Notes: a model not told the origin generated them from the sequence alone. Shown: positions 11,161-23,241, counted from the first letter of the stretch. The stretch is 64,000 nucleotides of DNA from Eremomyces bilateralis CBS 781.70 (GCF_010015585.1 NW_022985067.1:1400526-1464525), one strand, 5' to 3'. A program made the numbers and translations.

Positions 11161-13323
11161 CTAAATCCCCGGAACCCTCCCCCCTAGCCCAGCATGCGCG
11201 TGGTACGAACACCCACCTACGGCCAACTTTTCCCACACCTTCCGCTGCGCGTTGTCGACGGACAAGCCGTTGTCCTGCCAGTCGACTCGGGAGCGCGACT
11301 TCGTCCCGCAGGTACAATAATCGTTGTGATGGTTGCTGAGGAAATTCGGTTCCGAGAGTAACTGTGGGTCGGACGAGTGGTCGTTCGCAGGAAGCGGTGT
11401 ATGATTAGTCAGGAATGCTGCGTTCGATGGCCCTGGAGCGTGGTGGTGGGGGATATCGGGTGTGGTCGTGAGGGTTGGGAACGAGAGCCCGTGCTCCTCT
11501 TCGTCCAGAGGGTCGCTCTCCGTGTCGTAATGTACGCTGGAATTCTCGTCGTCAATGCCGTTGCTCTGATCGTCAGTTTCATACGAATCGTTATCATAAT
11601 CGTCATCCGTGAGCTCGTCGTCGGTGCTGTCATCCGAGCTGACCAACATCCACCCATTGGGCGCAAATATTCCATTGCCCCATGTACCCAGATCGTCCTC
11701 CGGGTCGCTGATGTCAAAGCCGCGATGGGTCGCATCCCAATTATGCGCATAGTCGATGCGCCGGAGCGAACACCATTTGAGATGCTCCATATTACAGCGA
11801 AGGTACTGTAGAATGAACTCCCACTTCGTATCGTCAGACTTCGTATCGAATGGCTGTTTGTCGCGCTGCCTGAATTGATCCTCGTATGTCGGGGTGTAAG
11901 ATGGCGTGTAGGATGGTGTGATGCCCGCTGATCCCTGCACCACTTCATCCAGCTGTTGGCGAGGCCTCATGAGCAGCACATCGCGGAGTCGAAGACCCTT
12001 CAGACGTGGATGTCGAGCCGCGAAGTCGCGAATCTCATGCGAGTGCAATTTCCAACTCTGGATCCCAAACGCGATGAGGTCGGGCCACGTTACATTATGA
12101 AATACTGACTCTAGGGCTATCGTGAGCGGCCTTGTCGAGGGAAACCCCAGATGTATGGCGCGCATCGCCGTCGCTGCGTGGAAGAAGTTCTTGAATAGTT
12201 TCGAAAGGTGCTCGATCTTGGCATCCAAATCCAATGGGAAATGCACGGGTTGTCCGTTCGGCACATCGGGAGTCGAAGTGACGTCGGTTGCGTCGAAGTG
12301 CAATTCAAGACTGGTCAGTCGACTCAGTAACTGCCCAAGATCTTCGGGGACGCTCATGTTGGTCGGGTCTTCGCCAACATATTGAGACAGAGAGATGGCA
12401 CTTTGCGGACTCAGCATCGGACTGCTCAGTGTTGAACACGGGTTCTTTGTTGCGATCAGAGCCGCGCCAATGGTCTGCGTTGAGTGCGAGCAGGCTTCTG
12501 CCCAACGTAGACCGATGTTCAATTGGGGATGCGCAGTCTGTCCATGGATGCCGTTGAGCCCATTGGGCGGTCCGTTGATTCCTAAAGGTGGCCCGTTTTG
12601 AGCACTCCGGAGTCGAGCCATGAGGTTCCGATCGACCTGATCCTGAACGCGCAATATTTGGATCTGCTGCAGGCTCCTAAAGTTATCCATTGCCGTACGA
12701 AGCACATACTCGTCTCGTCTGGAGTCAATGATGTTCCGTTGCTCCTTTAGTCTCGTCAAAAACGGTTCGGTTGCGATGTCACCTAGATCAAAGACGTTCC
12801 CTGCGCCATCCACTTGGGTTGCGAGGGATGAGCGCGATAATTCAGAGCTTGGGTTGGAAGAATCTAACAGAGAACATTTAGTCTCATGGTTGTGATAATC
12901 GCATTATCTGCGTCAGGGAAAGTGAATGCATTACACACCGAATACATAGAAGTATGGGACCATATAACTGAACTTGATGACATGTTTGGCGACATTAGGG
13001 CTCCGCGCAATGGCTTCCAGGCGATTGAAACCCGCTACGGTGAACCTGGTCGTCACACGGGCATACTGACGGACCGCACCTAGTTCGGAGAAGCGCCTAC
13101 AAGTGAGCCGAAATGCAGCTAATGTAGTAAGCGCATCGGGCTCCCGTGGCGGCGGGTGACTGAACGACTCCTGCGACAGGTATGCTCGCTTATCGAGCTC
13201 GATAAGCCGGGGGCGGTCTGATGCAAGAAAGTCCAAGATGTGGTCCAAAAGCTCCGTCGACAGCCGTAGGACGGGCGCTGGATCGTCATGGTTATCCAGA
13301 GCTTCGAGAGCGCGATCCTTCAT
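11161..13323 (-). CDS. F-box protein
   Basis: Two exons (13323-12939 and 12863-11161) encode 695 residues. Residues about 18-75 form an F-box: VLRLSTELLDHILDFLAS, then TLAAFRLTCRRFSELGAVRQYA. F-box proteins link a substrate to the SCF ubiquitin ligase through Skp1. The rest follows the pattern of the large fungal F-box/LRR-like group: a leucine-rich middle (LKGLRLRDVLLMRPRQQL, WCSLRRIDYAHNW) and an acidic segment (SSDDSTDDELTDDDYDND). The C-terminus is Cys-containing (DYCTCGTKSRSRVDW). The intron at 12940-12862 joins FYVFG to DSSNPSSELS in frame. Its 3' end lies about 120 bp from the end of the preceding gene in tail-to-tail orientation. The substrate cannot be inferred. Confidence 0.78.
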
Positions 13324-15879
13324 ATTGAATCAAGTGTAGGTCAATCAAGTCCAGACCATGGATCCAGGGATATCACCAGGAGTTGGAGATATTCTGAAGC
13401 GAGTGACTGGGAGAGGACCAAAATCGGAGGAAATAGGCAATCCAGCGAGGAAGCAAACTCGAGGTCCGAATCGAATCTTTCGTTGCGGGGAAGAAAACCG
13501 TCACGATGATCGAGTTCCGCGGAAGGGTTGTAATAATCGATACTCGAGATCAGTCGGAAAGCCCGTGGAACCGCCGCGCAAACAGCGCTGATGCCAATGT
13601 TGTACAAAATCTCGGTAGGGCACAAACCATGCTATGTGGCATAGCGACCTGACACTGTCGGAATCACTGTCATCTCAAGACACTGAAACAAAATCGCACA
13701 GTCCGGGCCCGATGCTGCTGGTGGGACCAAAAGATTCTCGTCAGCGGCTGGATCAGTGCAGACACCAGATTCGAAGGTTGGAAACAAGGCAAATCTTACA
13801 AAGAAGCTAGCCTCCCGAACATGTCATACTTTCAGGTGGACATTCGCAACGTGGAAGCTCCGTTGCCAGGATCCCCTTAGGCACAGGAGGCACAGCTATG
13901 TGTATGGGCAACAACGGAGGGCGAGAATCGGGGCAATCAGACAGACGACACGTGTTGGTGGCGTTCCCAATGGCCCAGCGTCGCAAACGGACATTAAACT
14001 CCTGGCCTTCTCAGTTGCTCGAGAAAATGGACAAGAAAGCAAGGTCAAGTGGGAGAGGGTCGAGAAGAGGGGAAGATGGCTCCCGTGCGAACTGATGCTA
14101 GGCACGGAGAGGGGATAAAGAGGTGTTGAGATTCGATTTGCAGGCCTTTCGCGTGCCAATCAGGACAATGCCTCTAATCACATGATTGTTCCCGTATGCG
14201 TGTATGAGCGGGAGGGCCTGGCCGTTCCGCAAGAGCCACTGGACAAAGAGTCTTGGATGAATTTGAGTGGTGCAGTACATCAACGTACAGACAGGGGTTT
14301 CATCCAACGGGGAACAGCCGGTGGATGGGCCGAGAGGGATAGTGTGATGTCGTCGTGCCAGCGCCGGGTTGCTGCTAGACCGGTTAGAGATGCATCGATC
14401 CGCTAGAATGGACAGCGATGAGCGAACGAGAGGATTTCACGGGCCATTGCCTCTGGAGGGCGCAAAAGGATGGGAATGCGAGGAGTTGATGACGAATTTG
14501 TTGAAGAAGAAACATGCCCTCGACCCCTCAGTCCCCTGCAAGACCGTAACTGTATGGCGGGGATCGTCGCCCGAGATGGGCCACGCGGGTTGATCGACTG
14601 ACCTTAATCCATCCTCTTAATTCCGATGCCAGCCATTTGTGAGCGATTTGACCGCCGTTATCGTCCTCCATCTTCACTCCATCCCACCACCTGCGAGGGG
14701 ATATTGGCCGTTGCTTGCTTTTTAGCATCCACGAATGGTGGTGGCCGAAACCGCGAATTCCAGCTCTTGACCTCTCCGATCCCGTCGCCCCAAGCCGCGA
14801 AGGATATATTTTTCGGAAAGCAGTGCAGCAGCACGTCATGCACTTCCACCCAAACTTGCAGATACTATTGCTCAGAACTAACGGGTTGGCTGCATATGCC
14901 AGTCTGATTCCCGTGGTGCCATCGTCTCTCTCGATTTCCAGGTGAGCCGTCCCAAGTGAGCCGTCCCAGGTAATCATTCTTCATTCTTGAGAGACGGTGA
15001 GCGGTCGCCGAATGGGCCGGCGGCGAGCATTTTGCTGCTCCCTGGCTGCACCGCTTCCGTGGCAGCTTCTTCTCCAATCGTGAGAGTTGGCTAAGGATGC
15101 TTTGGTGGACTGGGGTCGCCTTGGGCGGCATGGTCGATTGTAGATTGGGTGCTGATTGGCTATAAAGATGCGCATCCGCTGATAGTCCGATGATGAGAGA
15201 TCGATGTGTCGGATGGAGGACAATGGCAATCTCATCAATTACATGGCTCCACGAGAACTATTGGAGATTTGCAGGAATCGTTGTGCTGGTGACTGACGGG
15301 TGTGAAACGTGACAAGTTTGACATCTAATCGGATACGTAAACAGCTTCAACTTGTCACTGGTGGTTGCACAGTACCGTATTCGGTGCTGTATTATTAAAT
15401 AATAGGTCATTTAGGTGCTGTATCAAGTCCCCTCTATAAGGAATGGTCTGGTCTGGTCGGCCGAACTCGCTTATTGCGGCCTTGTCGCCCGAGGAAGTGG
15501 TAATTGTTGCCTTAGACTGCATTTCCTGCATTCCCATGCTTCCCCGATGCTTTGATTCCCAGCTGTTGAGCGTCGGCACATCCTTCAGTTCCATCCAGAA
15601 CATCCTCCTGCGAGGCTAAGGATGTAGGTACTCAACCAAAGTACCACCATGCAACTTCGTGTACGCTTATGTCCCGACTCCACAGTGAAACGAGAACTCT
15701 CGAATGCCTCGGCCGCCCCCATTCAACAGTCCATCCCAGCCAGATGACATACCGCATTGCTCCTCTTGCTCGCTCTGTTGGGAAAGATACACCATGCCAC
15801 CACCTATTTCGGCAACTCAGCATCGTATCTAGTGGAATGACCGATCAATTGTGTGCGTTCCCATCCCAGCTACTGTAGG
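13324..15879. other. Gene-poor interval, 2.5 kb
   Basis: I find no frame with recognisable motifs here. The longest (150 codons, minus strand, 14528-14977) and several shorter ones lack coding character. A short tandem duplication (GTGAGCCGTCCCA, two copies) lies near 14943-14971. The interval holds the F-box gene promoter and the 3' flank of the PPAT gene. Confidence 0.5.
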
Positions 15880-17193
15880 CTATACCTTGCTCCTCCCCCT
15901 CGTCGCCCTCTCCTTTCGTATCTCGGTGCTACTCAGCTTCCCCTCAAAGCTCGCCCGCATATCTCTCCCGCTCGCATCCTTATGTCGCCCATCATCTTCA
16001 ACCTCCCCCGAGTCCAACACATCCACCTCGAGCACCTCCATGTCCGCCCACCCCTTCTCCCGTCGTTTCTGGTTGACGGCCGCACCTCCCGACCGCGTCT
16101 CGGCAGAGATCACCAGCACGCTCACGCCCGGCTCGGTGATTGTGGGACCGAAAGGATCGCCGATCTCCACGAGTTTCAAGGTGATGTCTCCAGCGGGTTG
16201 GGCTGCGTGGGTTGGGGCGACGAGAGTGACGTTCCATGCGTGGCCGTTCGGTCCGGGTTGATTGATATGTTGGACGTGTAAATCGCTGGGCGACTCCGAT
16301 AAGAGCGATGCTGGTGATGTCGGCCGATAGTCCATGATGCCGATGAGGAACCGTTCCACCGCGACCCGTCGGGCATCCCAGCTCTGTAATAGCTCTGCGT
16401 ACTTCTTGTTCGCCAGCAGCGCATCATTAGTGATGCCGATCGTAACGCTCCTCTCGGTCTGTTGATCGGTATCGAGCTCGTCGACCATGAACGCGGTCAT
16501 GGTCAGTAGAAGCTTGTGTCCGATATGAATATGATCGAATGTTCCCCCAACAACGGACGCATAGTGCTTCCGTCGTTCGCCCAACCCAACTCTTGGAGCC
16601 TCCGCTTCACCCGTGGATGCAACTTGTACTATCCCCCCCCCAACTCTTCTCACGGCAAATCTGGAGAGCTCCCTCCTCTTCTCAACAAACCGGCGCAATA
16701 TCGTCTCTCCATCCTCGCCATCAACTCCCCAAACCACTTCCCACCGCCTTCCACTGCGCGCCAGAGTCTCCAACTCCACCACTACCCCAACCTCCCCAAA
16801 CCACCCACCCTGATCCCTCGGCCCCGTTCGTCTCGGCTCCGCAACCAGCAATATCCGCACATCCACTCCCCCCTGCCCCTCCCCATCGCCATCCACATCC
16901 GGATTGATATCCACCCCTTCCTGTGCCGCAGCCACCACGATCAGCTTGTAGAGCCCCGCCACCGCATCCTGCGTCTGCCGATACAGCACCGAGCGTGGCG
17001 TCCGCGACGCGCCGTAGAGGAAGGGGAGGGGTAGCGCGATGTCGAGAGTGGAGGTGCGGGATGGGGAGTTGACAGAGCGGAGGACTGATTTGAGGGACGT
17101 CTCGTAGGTGGCGCGGAGAGACTGGAAACTTGGTGGTTGAGGGGGAGGGGGGAGGAGGAGTATGGAGTCGCGTGCGGGGAAGGCTGGGGCCAT
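15880..17193 (-). CDS. Phosphopantetheine adenylyltransferase (PPAT)
   Basis: A single exon of 437 residues. It transfers AMP from ATP to 4'-phosphopantetheine, giving dephospho-CoA, the penultimate step of CoA synthesis. The nucleotidyltransferase signature is VVGGTFDHIHIGHKLLL (HIGH-type motif), starting near residue 215. The ISSTEIRK-type C-terminal motif is present as KLSSTEIRKERATRG. The N-terminal 200 residues form the extension seen in fungal enzymes (Cab4 type), with an unusually Pro-rich start (LLLPPPPQPPSF). Eukaryotic fungal PPATs are separate from dephospho-CoA kinase, and no kinase P-loop is visible here, in agreement. Start at 17193 is the first ATG of the open frame. Confidence 0.9.
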   Translation of the reverse strand: MAPAFPARDSILLLPPPPQPPSFQSLRATYETSLKSVLRSVNSPSRTSTLDIALPLPFLYGASRTPRSVLYRQTQDAVAGLYKLIVVAAAQEGVDINPDVDGDGEGQGGVDVRILLVAEPRRTGPRDQGGWFGEVGVVVELETLARSGRRWEVVWGVDGEDGETILRRFVEKRRELSRFAVRRVGGGIVQVASTGEAEAPRVGLGERRKHYASVVGGTFDHIHIGHKLLLTMTAFMVDELDTDQQTERSVTIGITNDALLANKKYAELLQSWDARRVAVERFLIGIMDYRPTSPASLLSESPSDLHVQHINQPGPNGHAWNVTLVAPTHAAQPAGDITLKLVEIGDPFGPTITEPGVSVLVISAETRSGGAAVNQKRREKGWADMEVLEVDVLDSGEVEDDGRHKDASGRDMRASFEGKLSSTEIRKERATRGRSKV

Positions 17194-17713
17194 TGGATTG
17201 TGGTGGGGACCGCTTCACGATTTCGGGTTGATTTAAATCGTGAGGTCGACTTGCGTGCCCTCTTTTACGTTTAGGCGAGGACTATGGCTGTTGAATAACC
17301 ACAATCAAGATATTCTGTTCTTTGTTTACACAGTACAAACTGAAGACCGAAAGATTGGCTGGATCCTCGGCCCGTTCACATCACCCCGCGGATTGGGGGA
17401 GCCGGGAGACTCCTTGGGATGACTAAGAACCTCTTCTGTCTCTCCGAACACTACTTCATGATATCTATTTCATGATATCTACTAACTAGTATATATCGAT
17501 AATTAATTCAATTAGTAATTGGTCGATGACGTTTGACACGGGCTAATATGATATGGTGAGAATGCGATGTTCATTTAAGGTTTCAAGTCTAAGAGTACGG
17601 CTAAACTTCAGTAGAGCTTCTGGCATTGACATATACTATCTGAGAGAGGTAGAGACTGAACGCGTTTTTAAGAGAAGGATATTCAAGTCATTATTTCCCC
17701 TCCGTTCTTCAAC
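17194..17713. promoter_or_regulatory. Divergent promoter region between PPAT and the AhpD-like gene
   Basis: This 520 bp intergenic stretch becomes AT-rich toward the right. It contains a direct repeat of the 13-mer TTCATGATATCTA at 17455-17467 and 17469-17481. No defined factor site is recognised. Confidence 0.45.
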
Positions 17714-18755
17714 ATGTCCAAACTCTCTCCCGCCCTTCGGACATTGATCAACGCGCCCCATGCCCGACCAAACATCATCCCCGCCCCGTCCCATATCCGC
17801 TCCGTTTACGAAGACATTGCGCGCGATGCGGCGCGAAAAAACGTGGGTCGGCCATCGTGGCTGGCGCTTGCAGTGAGTCTCCGTGTTTCAATATATGCAG
17901 TTCCGCATGTGGTTGGGCTGTTGGGGCTAAGAGGGGCTGCGCGATGGTAGACCGCGGCGACCATGACGATGAACTCCCCTGAGAGTTTGACCGCACTGTT
18001 CGAAGTGGCGACGGAGCAGTCGCCGAGCTCCGTAAAGGATAAAGTCAACACCGCGGAGTTCATGCGGGAAGTCGGTCTTAAATGCATATCCTTCAATGGA
18101 GTAAGTCTCCTCATACTGTCGATTAATCGACGCGGTGGACGCATTTAAAGGACGTTCTCTAACCGAGTCCTAGATTCCACGGACAATTAACTTACTAAAC
18201 TACTTCCACGACTTCCTCCCGGACCAAATCTTATCTCAAATGACCACGTCGTCTTCCCGCACCCCAACGTCTTCCAACATCGAGCAGATTCGCGCGCGAG
18301 GCCTTGCCCTCTGGTCCAGCATCTACGCCGAGCTCGACAAGAGGCTCCTCGACAAGCTTGCTGCCTCCCATCCGGACCTCCCCGTCCACATCATCAACAG
18401 CCACTACGGAGCCCTGCTGAACGACCCGCCCTTGGAAGGTAGAGCCGGCCTCGGGCGCGTGGGACGAATGGCCACGTCCATCGTTGCAATTGCGGCATTG
18501 AGAGCACAGGGAGGAGTGGCGCCGCAGGTGATTAGCCACCTGTTTGGACTTCGGAAAGGGTGGGTTGATGGGACGTGGAAGGGTGACTTGCAGTTAGCGG
18601 GGGAAGGGGATAAAGCGGAGGCAGAGAGGCGGACGAAAGGGGTCGAGTGGCTGGCGAGTGATGAGGGCAATATCTGGGTGTTGGATCGCGTGGATCAAGT
18701 CGTGAAGGCGATTCGAGATACCCCAAGTGGTAGTCAACCGCGGCCACGTTTGTGA
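17714..18755 (+). CDS. AhpD-like fold conserved fungal protein
   Basis: Three exons (17714-17872, 17951-18100, 18174-18755) give 296 residues. The central block, [22 protein letters not shown], resembles the helical core of alkylhydroperoxidase D/carboxymuconolactone decarboxylase-like proteins, and the protein appears conserved in filamentous fungi. Other conserved-looking stretches are HPDLPVHIINSHYGALLNDPP, RVGRMATSIVAIAALRAQ, VISHLFGLRKGW and WLASDEGNIWVLDRVD. The classic redox CxxC of AhpD is not evident, so a peroxidase activity should not be assumed. Both introns have clear GTGAGT/GTAAGT donors, and intron 2 has a CTAAC branch. The N-terminus (LRTLINAPHARP) lacks an obvious signal peptide. 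Confidence 0.65.
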
Positions 18756-19208
18756 AACCATCGATTTATGCACAAGCCATCTAAACATCTAGTTATACTT
18801 CTAATTTGCTAGACGCTCCAAGTAGCAACAGGGAGCGCAAGTGAGCTCCCAAGCGTTGGTATTGCTACGCGTTTCGCGATGATCAACACCATTTTACACG
18901 TGTCACAGGCTATGGATGTTTGCGCTTTGGAAATACGCGTATTGACGGATGTATTTGGGAACTTCTTAATGAATAGAATATTGCAATGAGCTTGGAAGGT
19001 CGAACTGGGCAGTCTCAAAGGTTGGTCTATGACAAGGATCTGGCCAATCACAGCGCGCGATTTTGAACTCCCATCAAAGTCGTCACTCCAACCCGCAGCT
19101 TGAATTATTTCCCTTCACATACTGCTTCACTTCCAATACCCTTATTACAACAAATAAGATTTCCGTCGCTGCGAAAAGTCAACCGAATAATCCCTCCGGG
19201 TTGAAACC
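18756..19208. other. Intergenic, promoter of PRP46
   Basis: A 450 bp spacer between two genes in the same orientation. No gene, repeat or RNA structure recognised. The last 150 bp before 19209 is pyrimidine/A-rich, as usual for a fungal 5' UTR. Confidence 0.5.
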
Positions 19209-20666
19209 ATGGCCGACGTCGACGTCCTCATCAAAACATCCGCGAAGCGTACCCGCGAACTCTTCGCCTCAGACTTCGCATCCACCTCCCAACTCGCCTC
19301 CTCCCTTCCCACCCCCTACTCCGTCGCTCCCATCATCCCTAGCGCACAAGAGCAAGCCGACAAGCTCTCCATCACCTCGAGAATACGGTCCGAATATGCC
19401 AATGCGAAAGAACTCCCTCCCGCGCTCGCCGCGAAGCAAGCCAGCGCTGCATCAGTCCGAAGAAAGAAGCCGAAGACGCAGGCTGGCGAGGGCGTGCCGT
19501 CGGACCCCAAAATGGCGCAGATGATCGAGGGGATTACGGAGCGGGACGAGAAGGTATCGGGGAGCGCGTCGAACGCGTTGATAGTGAGGCAAGGCGGCAA
19601 CCGACCGAATATCGCGGGTGGTTTACCGACCCGGGACGCGCCGTCGTCGAGCTTGATTCGGCGGGAGAATATCCGTCAACCGAAACCGGAGTGGCATGCG
19701 CCGTGGAAGCTAAAGCGCGTGGTGTCGGGGCATCTGGGATGGGTGCGGGCGCTGGCGGTGGAGCCGGGCAACAAGTGGTTCTGTTCGGGGGCGGGGGATC
19801 GGACGATCAAGTTATGGGATCTGGCGAGCGGGACGCTGAAGCTCACGTTGACGGGGCATATTTCGACGGTGCGCGGGCTGGCGGTATCGCCGAGACATCC
19901 GTATCTGTTCTCGTGCGGAGAGGACAAGAAGGTGCTGAACTGGGACCTGGAGACGAATAAGGTGATCCGCCACTTCCACGGGCATCTCAGCGGCGTCTAT
20001 ACCCTCGCGCTCCATCCGACCCTCGACGTTCTCATCACCGGCGGACGAGATGGCGTGGCACGAGTATGGGACATGCGCAGCCGCTCGAACATCCACGTGC
20101 TCTCCGGCCACAAGGGCACGGTCTCCAACATCCAAGCGCAAGAAGCCGACCCCCAGATCATCACCTCTTCGCTCGACTCGACCGTCCGCCTCTGGGATCT
20201 CGCGGCTGGGAAAACCATGGGCGTCCTGACGCACCACAAGAAAGGTGTGCGCGCCCTTACCACGCACCCCGAGGAATTCACCTTCGCCAGCGCCAGCACC
20301 GGCAGCATCAAGCAGTGGAAGTGTCCCGAGGGCGCGTTCATGCAGAACTTTGAGGCGCCAAACTGCGTCATCAATACGCTGGCCGTCAACCAGGACAACG
20401 TGATGGTCGCGGGCGGCGACGACGGGTCCATGTCGTTCTTCGATTGGAAGACGGGCCATCGGTTTCAGTCTGAGGACAGCATCGCGCAGCCGGGATCGTT
20501 GGCGGCGGAGGCGGGGATCATGTGCGCGACGTTCGACCGGACGGGGGCGCGGTTGATTACGGGTGAGGCGGATAAGACGATTAAAGTGTGGGCGCCCGAT
20601 ACGACGGCGACGGAGGAGACGCATCCGATGGACTGGACGCCGACGTTGGGGAGGCAGAAGTTCTGA
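19209..20666 (+). CDS. prp46: Pre-mRNA-splicing factor Prp46/PLRG1, WD40
   Basis: A single exon of 485 residues. The N-terminal 155 residues are the charged extension of PRL1/PLRG1 proteins. Seven WD40 repeats follow from [19 protein letters not shown], with blades such as [56 protein letters not shown] and [19 protein letters not shown]. The run [14 protein letters not shown] and the C-terminal [13 protein letters not shown] are characteristic. Prp46 is a core component of the NineTeen-related complex, which activates the spliceosome together with Prp19 and Cdc5. The absence of introns is notable given its role but not unusual. Start at 19209 (MADVDVL) is the first ATG of the frame. Convergent with ORC1, 199 bp apart. 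Confidence 0.92.
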   Translation: MADVDVLIKTSAKRTRELFASDFASTSQLASSLPTPYSVAPIIPSAQEQADKLSITSRIRSEYANAKELPPALAAKQASAASVRRKKPKTQAGEGVPSDPKMAQMIEGITERDEKVSGSASNALIVRQGGNRPNIAGGLPTRDAPSSSLIRRENIRQPKPEWHAPWKLKRVVSGHLGWVRALAVEPGNKWFCSGAGDRTIKLWDLASGTLKLTLTGHISTVRGLAVSPRHPYLFSCGEDKKVLNWDLETNKVIRHFHGHLSGVYTLALHPTLDVLITGGRDGVARVWDMRSRSNIHVLSGHKGTVSNIQAQEADPQIITSSLDSTVRLWDLAAGKTMGVLTHHKKGVRALTTHPEEFTFASASTGSIKQWKCPEGAFMQNFEAPNCVINTLAVNQDNVMVAGGDDGSMSFFDWKTGHRFQSEDSIAQPGSLAAEAGIMCATFDRTGARLITGEADKTIKVWAPDTTATEETHPMDWTPTLGRQKF

Positions 20667-20865
20667 TTCCATCATGGGCTTTCGGGCAGACGAATTCATA
20701 TTTGGCAAAATCGGCGTCGCAGGAACAGCGCTTCGGGTATATTTGGGGCTCAGGATTGATGAACTGTATACAACTAGCCCATCCAACATCCAACAATAGG
20801 CCAAGGGGCTTATTCACTTGTACACTAAGATACCCGATTCTGAAACAATCCACCACCATCCAGAT

Positions 20866-23241
20866 TTAAAAACCAAACCCCCTCACCTCCTCATCGTTAT
20901 GCAACGCCAACTTAATCTCCTCATCCCCCACCCCCAACCGTATCCTTCCCACCCTCTCCCCCCGCTTCGCCTCCAAACCCACGATCCCCGCCTCCAACAA
21001 CTCGTTCGCGGCGTACTTTATCCCATGCATCCGCGCCGCCTTCCCATTCCTATCCGGCTTCTCCAGCTGCCGCGGCCGCCCCCCTCGCTTCCAGTTCGGC
21101 CCCTCGTCGTCCGGCTCGAACCGCTCCTCCGCCAACAAATACTTGTCGACGGGCGCCACTTGGTTCATGAGCCCGAGATTGCGCGCTTCGTCGAGCACGT
21201 CGCCGAGCACGGCTTCGTTGATCCCCGTCCGCCGAATGCGCGCCAGCAGCGCGGCGAGGAACACCTTCGCGGCGAGGGGCAGCGAGCGGAGGTATTGTTG
21301 CAGCGGACTGCTGGTGGCTTCGCTGATGGCTTGCTTGATCGTCGCGATGGTGACAATCGCCGTTTTCGTCGCTGCCGCGGTGTGTTTCTTCAATGGCGAG
21401 CCACCTACGGCGCTGCCGTTCGTCTCCCTGCCTCGTTTCCGGCCCGTCTTACTGGGTGTATCCGGCGCTTCGGAGTCGTCCTCCTGCACCCGCGCCAGCT
21501 GCTCTGCCTCTGCGAGCTCGACCGCCCGCCGGCAGATATCCAGCGCCCGTCGCGCGTCGCCGCTCACCGCCGCGACCTTCCGCGACGCGAACTGGATGGC
21601 GTCCGGGTGCACGATCTTCCCCGGGACGTTCGCGAGGCGCGACTCGACGATCTGCATGAGCTGATCGTGGGTGTACCCCTTGAAGGTGATCCGATGCAGG
21701 CCGAGGCGGCTGCTGATCTTGTTACTTAGGGTCCGCTCCGGAAGGTCCATCGTGTTGGCGACGGCGAGGACGATGAGCCGGCTGTGGCGTAGGCCGGGCC
21801 AGTTAAAGAAATTGTACATGACGCTCTGGTTCTTCGTGACGAGTTGGTCGAGCTCGTCCATGAGCACGACGCACGGGACGCGTCGCGGGCTGGGACTGCT
21901 GAATTCTCGCTCGAGCAGCTCCAACGCATGAGACGGGCTGACTCGGTCGCCTCGCAGCGCCTCCCAGAGAAGCGCATACGATTGGTGCGGATCGGTCACT
22001 TTCATACCGTTGATCTCCACGAATATGAAGTCGTCGAGCTCCTCGGCGAGCACCGACGCATTGAGTTGGGCGACCACTTCCCGAACCGTCGCCGTCTTTC
22101 CGGTGCCCGGCGTTCCGGCGATGTAGATGCAGGACCCGGTGCCTTCAGTGATGGCTTTCTCGAGATGGGTGTACACTTCGGCGAATTCCTCTTCGCGGCA
22201 GGGGAGGGAGGCGGGGACGGAGGAGACGTGCAGTTGGTTGCGGGCGAGTTGGAAGGGGGAGGAGAGGACGTGGGGGGAGAGGACGCGGGTTCCCAAGGGA
22301 GTGAATTCAAGGGGTCGCTTGATGACGATTCGCTTGGATCCGGGGGTGAATAGTTTGCGAGGTGTCAGTTCCTTCTTTCTGGAGCCTGGCGTGCTGAGAT
22401 CCGTGTTCTTCTTCCTCCTCTTAGGGGTTCGAGGATCGTGGTCATCTCCATCGTGATCCACAACGAATTCGTCGAGATCGTGCTCTGCTTTTCCTTTGCC
22501 CCTTGTACGGGTCGCCTTGGTCTGGCTCTGAATTACGTGGATTAGGTCGCCGATATCTGTTGCACCCTTGTAGATATCTTCCCATACGAACTCTTCCGTG
22601 TATGTCGCTGTCCGAGTGTTGCACCCTCGACGACAGACGAACACTTTGCCGTATTCTTTCGCATTTCGTGGGATTTTGCCAGTAGGATATCGCTTATCGT
22701 ATGCGCTTTTCGACAGGACGGTAGCTTTGCCATTGATCGTACTGAGAGGATTGTCGTCCCATGACGGAGTGAGGTAGATTTCATTCTGGACCTTGTTAGA
22801 TTGCCTCGACCGCTGGAGAGGGATACTGCTTACCTCGAGCGCATCCGTCCTTCTCTTCAATTTATTCCTTATCTCCTTCGGCGTGGAAAACCACATGAAA
22901 TTTGCCATCTTCTCGTCCTCCTCTTCATCATAATGGAGGTCGCAAATGAGCCCAACCCACGCCTCGTTCCCCTCGGCTTTCAGCAACACCATATCGCCCA
23001 CGAAGCACTCAAACTGGCCCATCCGCGCTCCGATGATTTCCGGTCCATCATCGATCGCCGAATGCTTTCGCTTCCGCGGGTTGTCCCGCTTGTCATCATC
23101 ATCCTTCGACTCGCCGTATATCCATTCCCAGGGGTAGTCTTCGACGCCCAACTCATCGTCAGAATCTTCGCGGACGACACTCCCGCCCTGCAGGAATTGC
23201 TTGACCTTTTCGATCTTGCTCCGTTTTGGTTTTGGTGCCAT
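20866..23241 (-). CDS. orc1: Origin recognition complex subunit 1 (ORC1)
   Basis: ORC1 binds replication origins as part of the six-subunit ORC and loads Cdc6 and MCM. After a basic start (MAPKPKRSKIEK), a BAH domain spans roughly residues 60-230 (FECFVGDMVLLKAEG, VGLICDLHYDEEED, KVFVCRRGCNTRT). A disordered basic linker follows, then the AAA+ module with Walker A GTPGTGKT near residue 362 and Walker B VVLMDELDQL near 448. A winged-helix C-terminus follows (LSKAAKVFLAALLARIRRTG type, here SLPLAAKVFLAALLARIRR). I treat 22792-22833 (42 nt, GTAAGC...CTAACAAG) as an intron. It is in frame and open, but removing it joins TDALE to VQNEIYLTPSWDDNPLS, which matches the family; the spliced product is 777 residues. 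An in-frame ATG at 23286 could add 15 residues. Confidence 0.93.
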   Translation of the reverse strand: MAPKPKRSKIEKVKQFLQGGSVVREDSDDELGVEDYPWEWIYGESKDDDDKRDNPRKRKHSAIDDGPEIIGARMGQFECFVGDMVLLKAEGNEAWVGLICDLHYDEEEDEKMANFMWFSTPKEIRNKLKRRTDALEVSSIPLQRSRQSNKVQNEIYLTPSWDDNPLSTINGKATVLSKSAYDKRYPTGKIPRNAKEYGKVFVCRRGCNTRTATYTEEFVWEDIYKGATDIGDLIHVIQSQTKATRTRGKGKAEHDLDEFVVDHDGDDHDPRTPKRRKKNTDLSTPGSRKKELTPRKLFTPGSKRIVIKRPLEFTPLGTRVLSPHVLSSPFQLARNQLHVSSVPASLPCREEEFAEVYTHLEKAITEGTGSCIYIAGTPGTGKTATVREVVAQLNASVLAEELDDFIFVEINGMKVTDPHQSYALLWEALRGDRVSPSHALELLEREFSSPSPRRVPCVVLMDELDQLVTKNQSVMYNFFNWPGLRHSRLIVLAVANTMDLPERTLSNKISSRLGLHRITFKGYTHDQLMQIVESRLANVPGKIVHPDAIQFASRKVAAVSGDARRALDICRRAVELAEAEQLARVQEDDSEAPDTPSKTGRKRGRETNGSAVGGSPLKKHTAAATKTAIVTIATIKQAISEATSSPLQQYLRSLPLAAKVFLAALLARIRRTGINEAVLGDVLDEARNLGLMNQVAPVDKYLLAEERFEPDDEGPNWKRGGRPRQLEKPDRNGKAARMHGIKYAANELLEAGIVGLEAKRGERVGRIRLGVGDEEIKLALHNDEEVRGFGF

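Noticed and set aside
14528-14977. Open frame of 149 codons, minus strand
   Set aside because: No motifs, no initiator context, no neighbouring exons; likely chance in a GC-balanced spacer.
20818-21729. 303-codon plus-strand frame opposite ORC1
   Set aside because: Antisense shadow of ORC1; Pro/Arg-rich content from GC-rich codons on the other strand.
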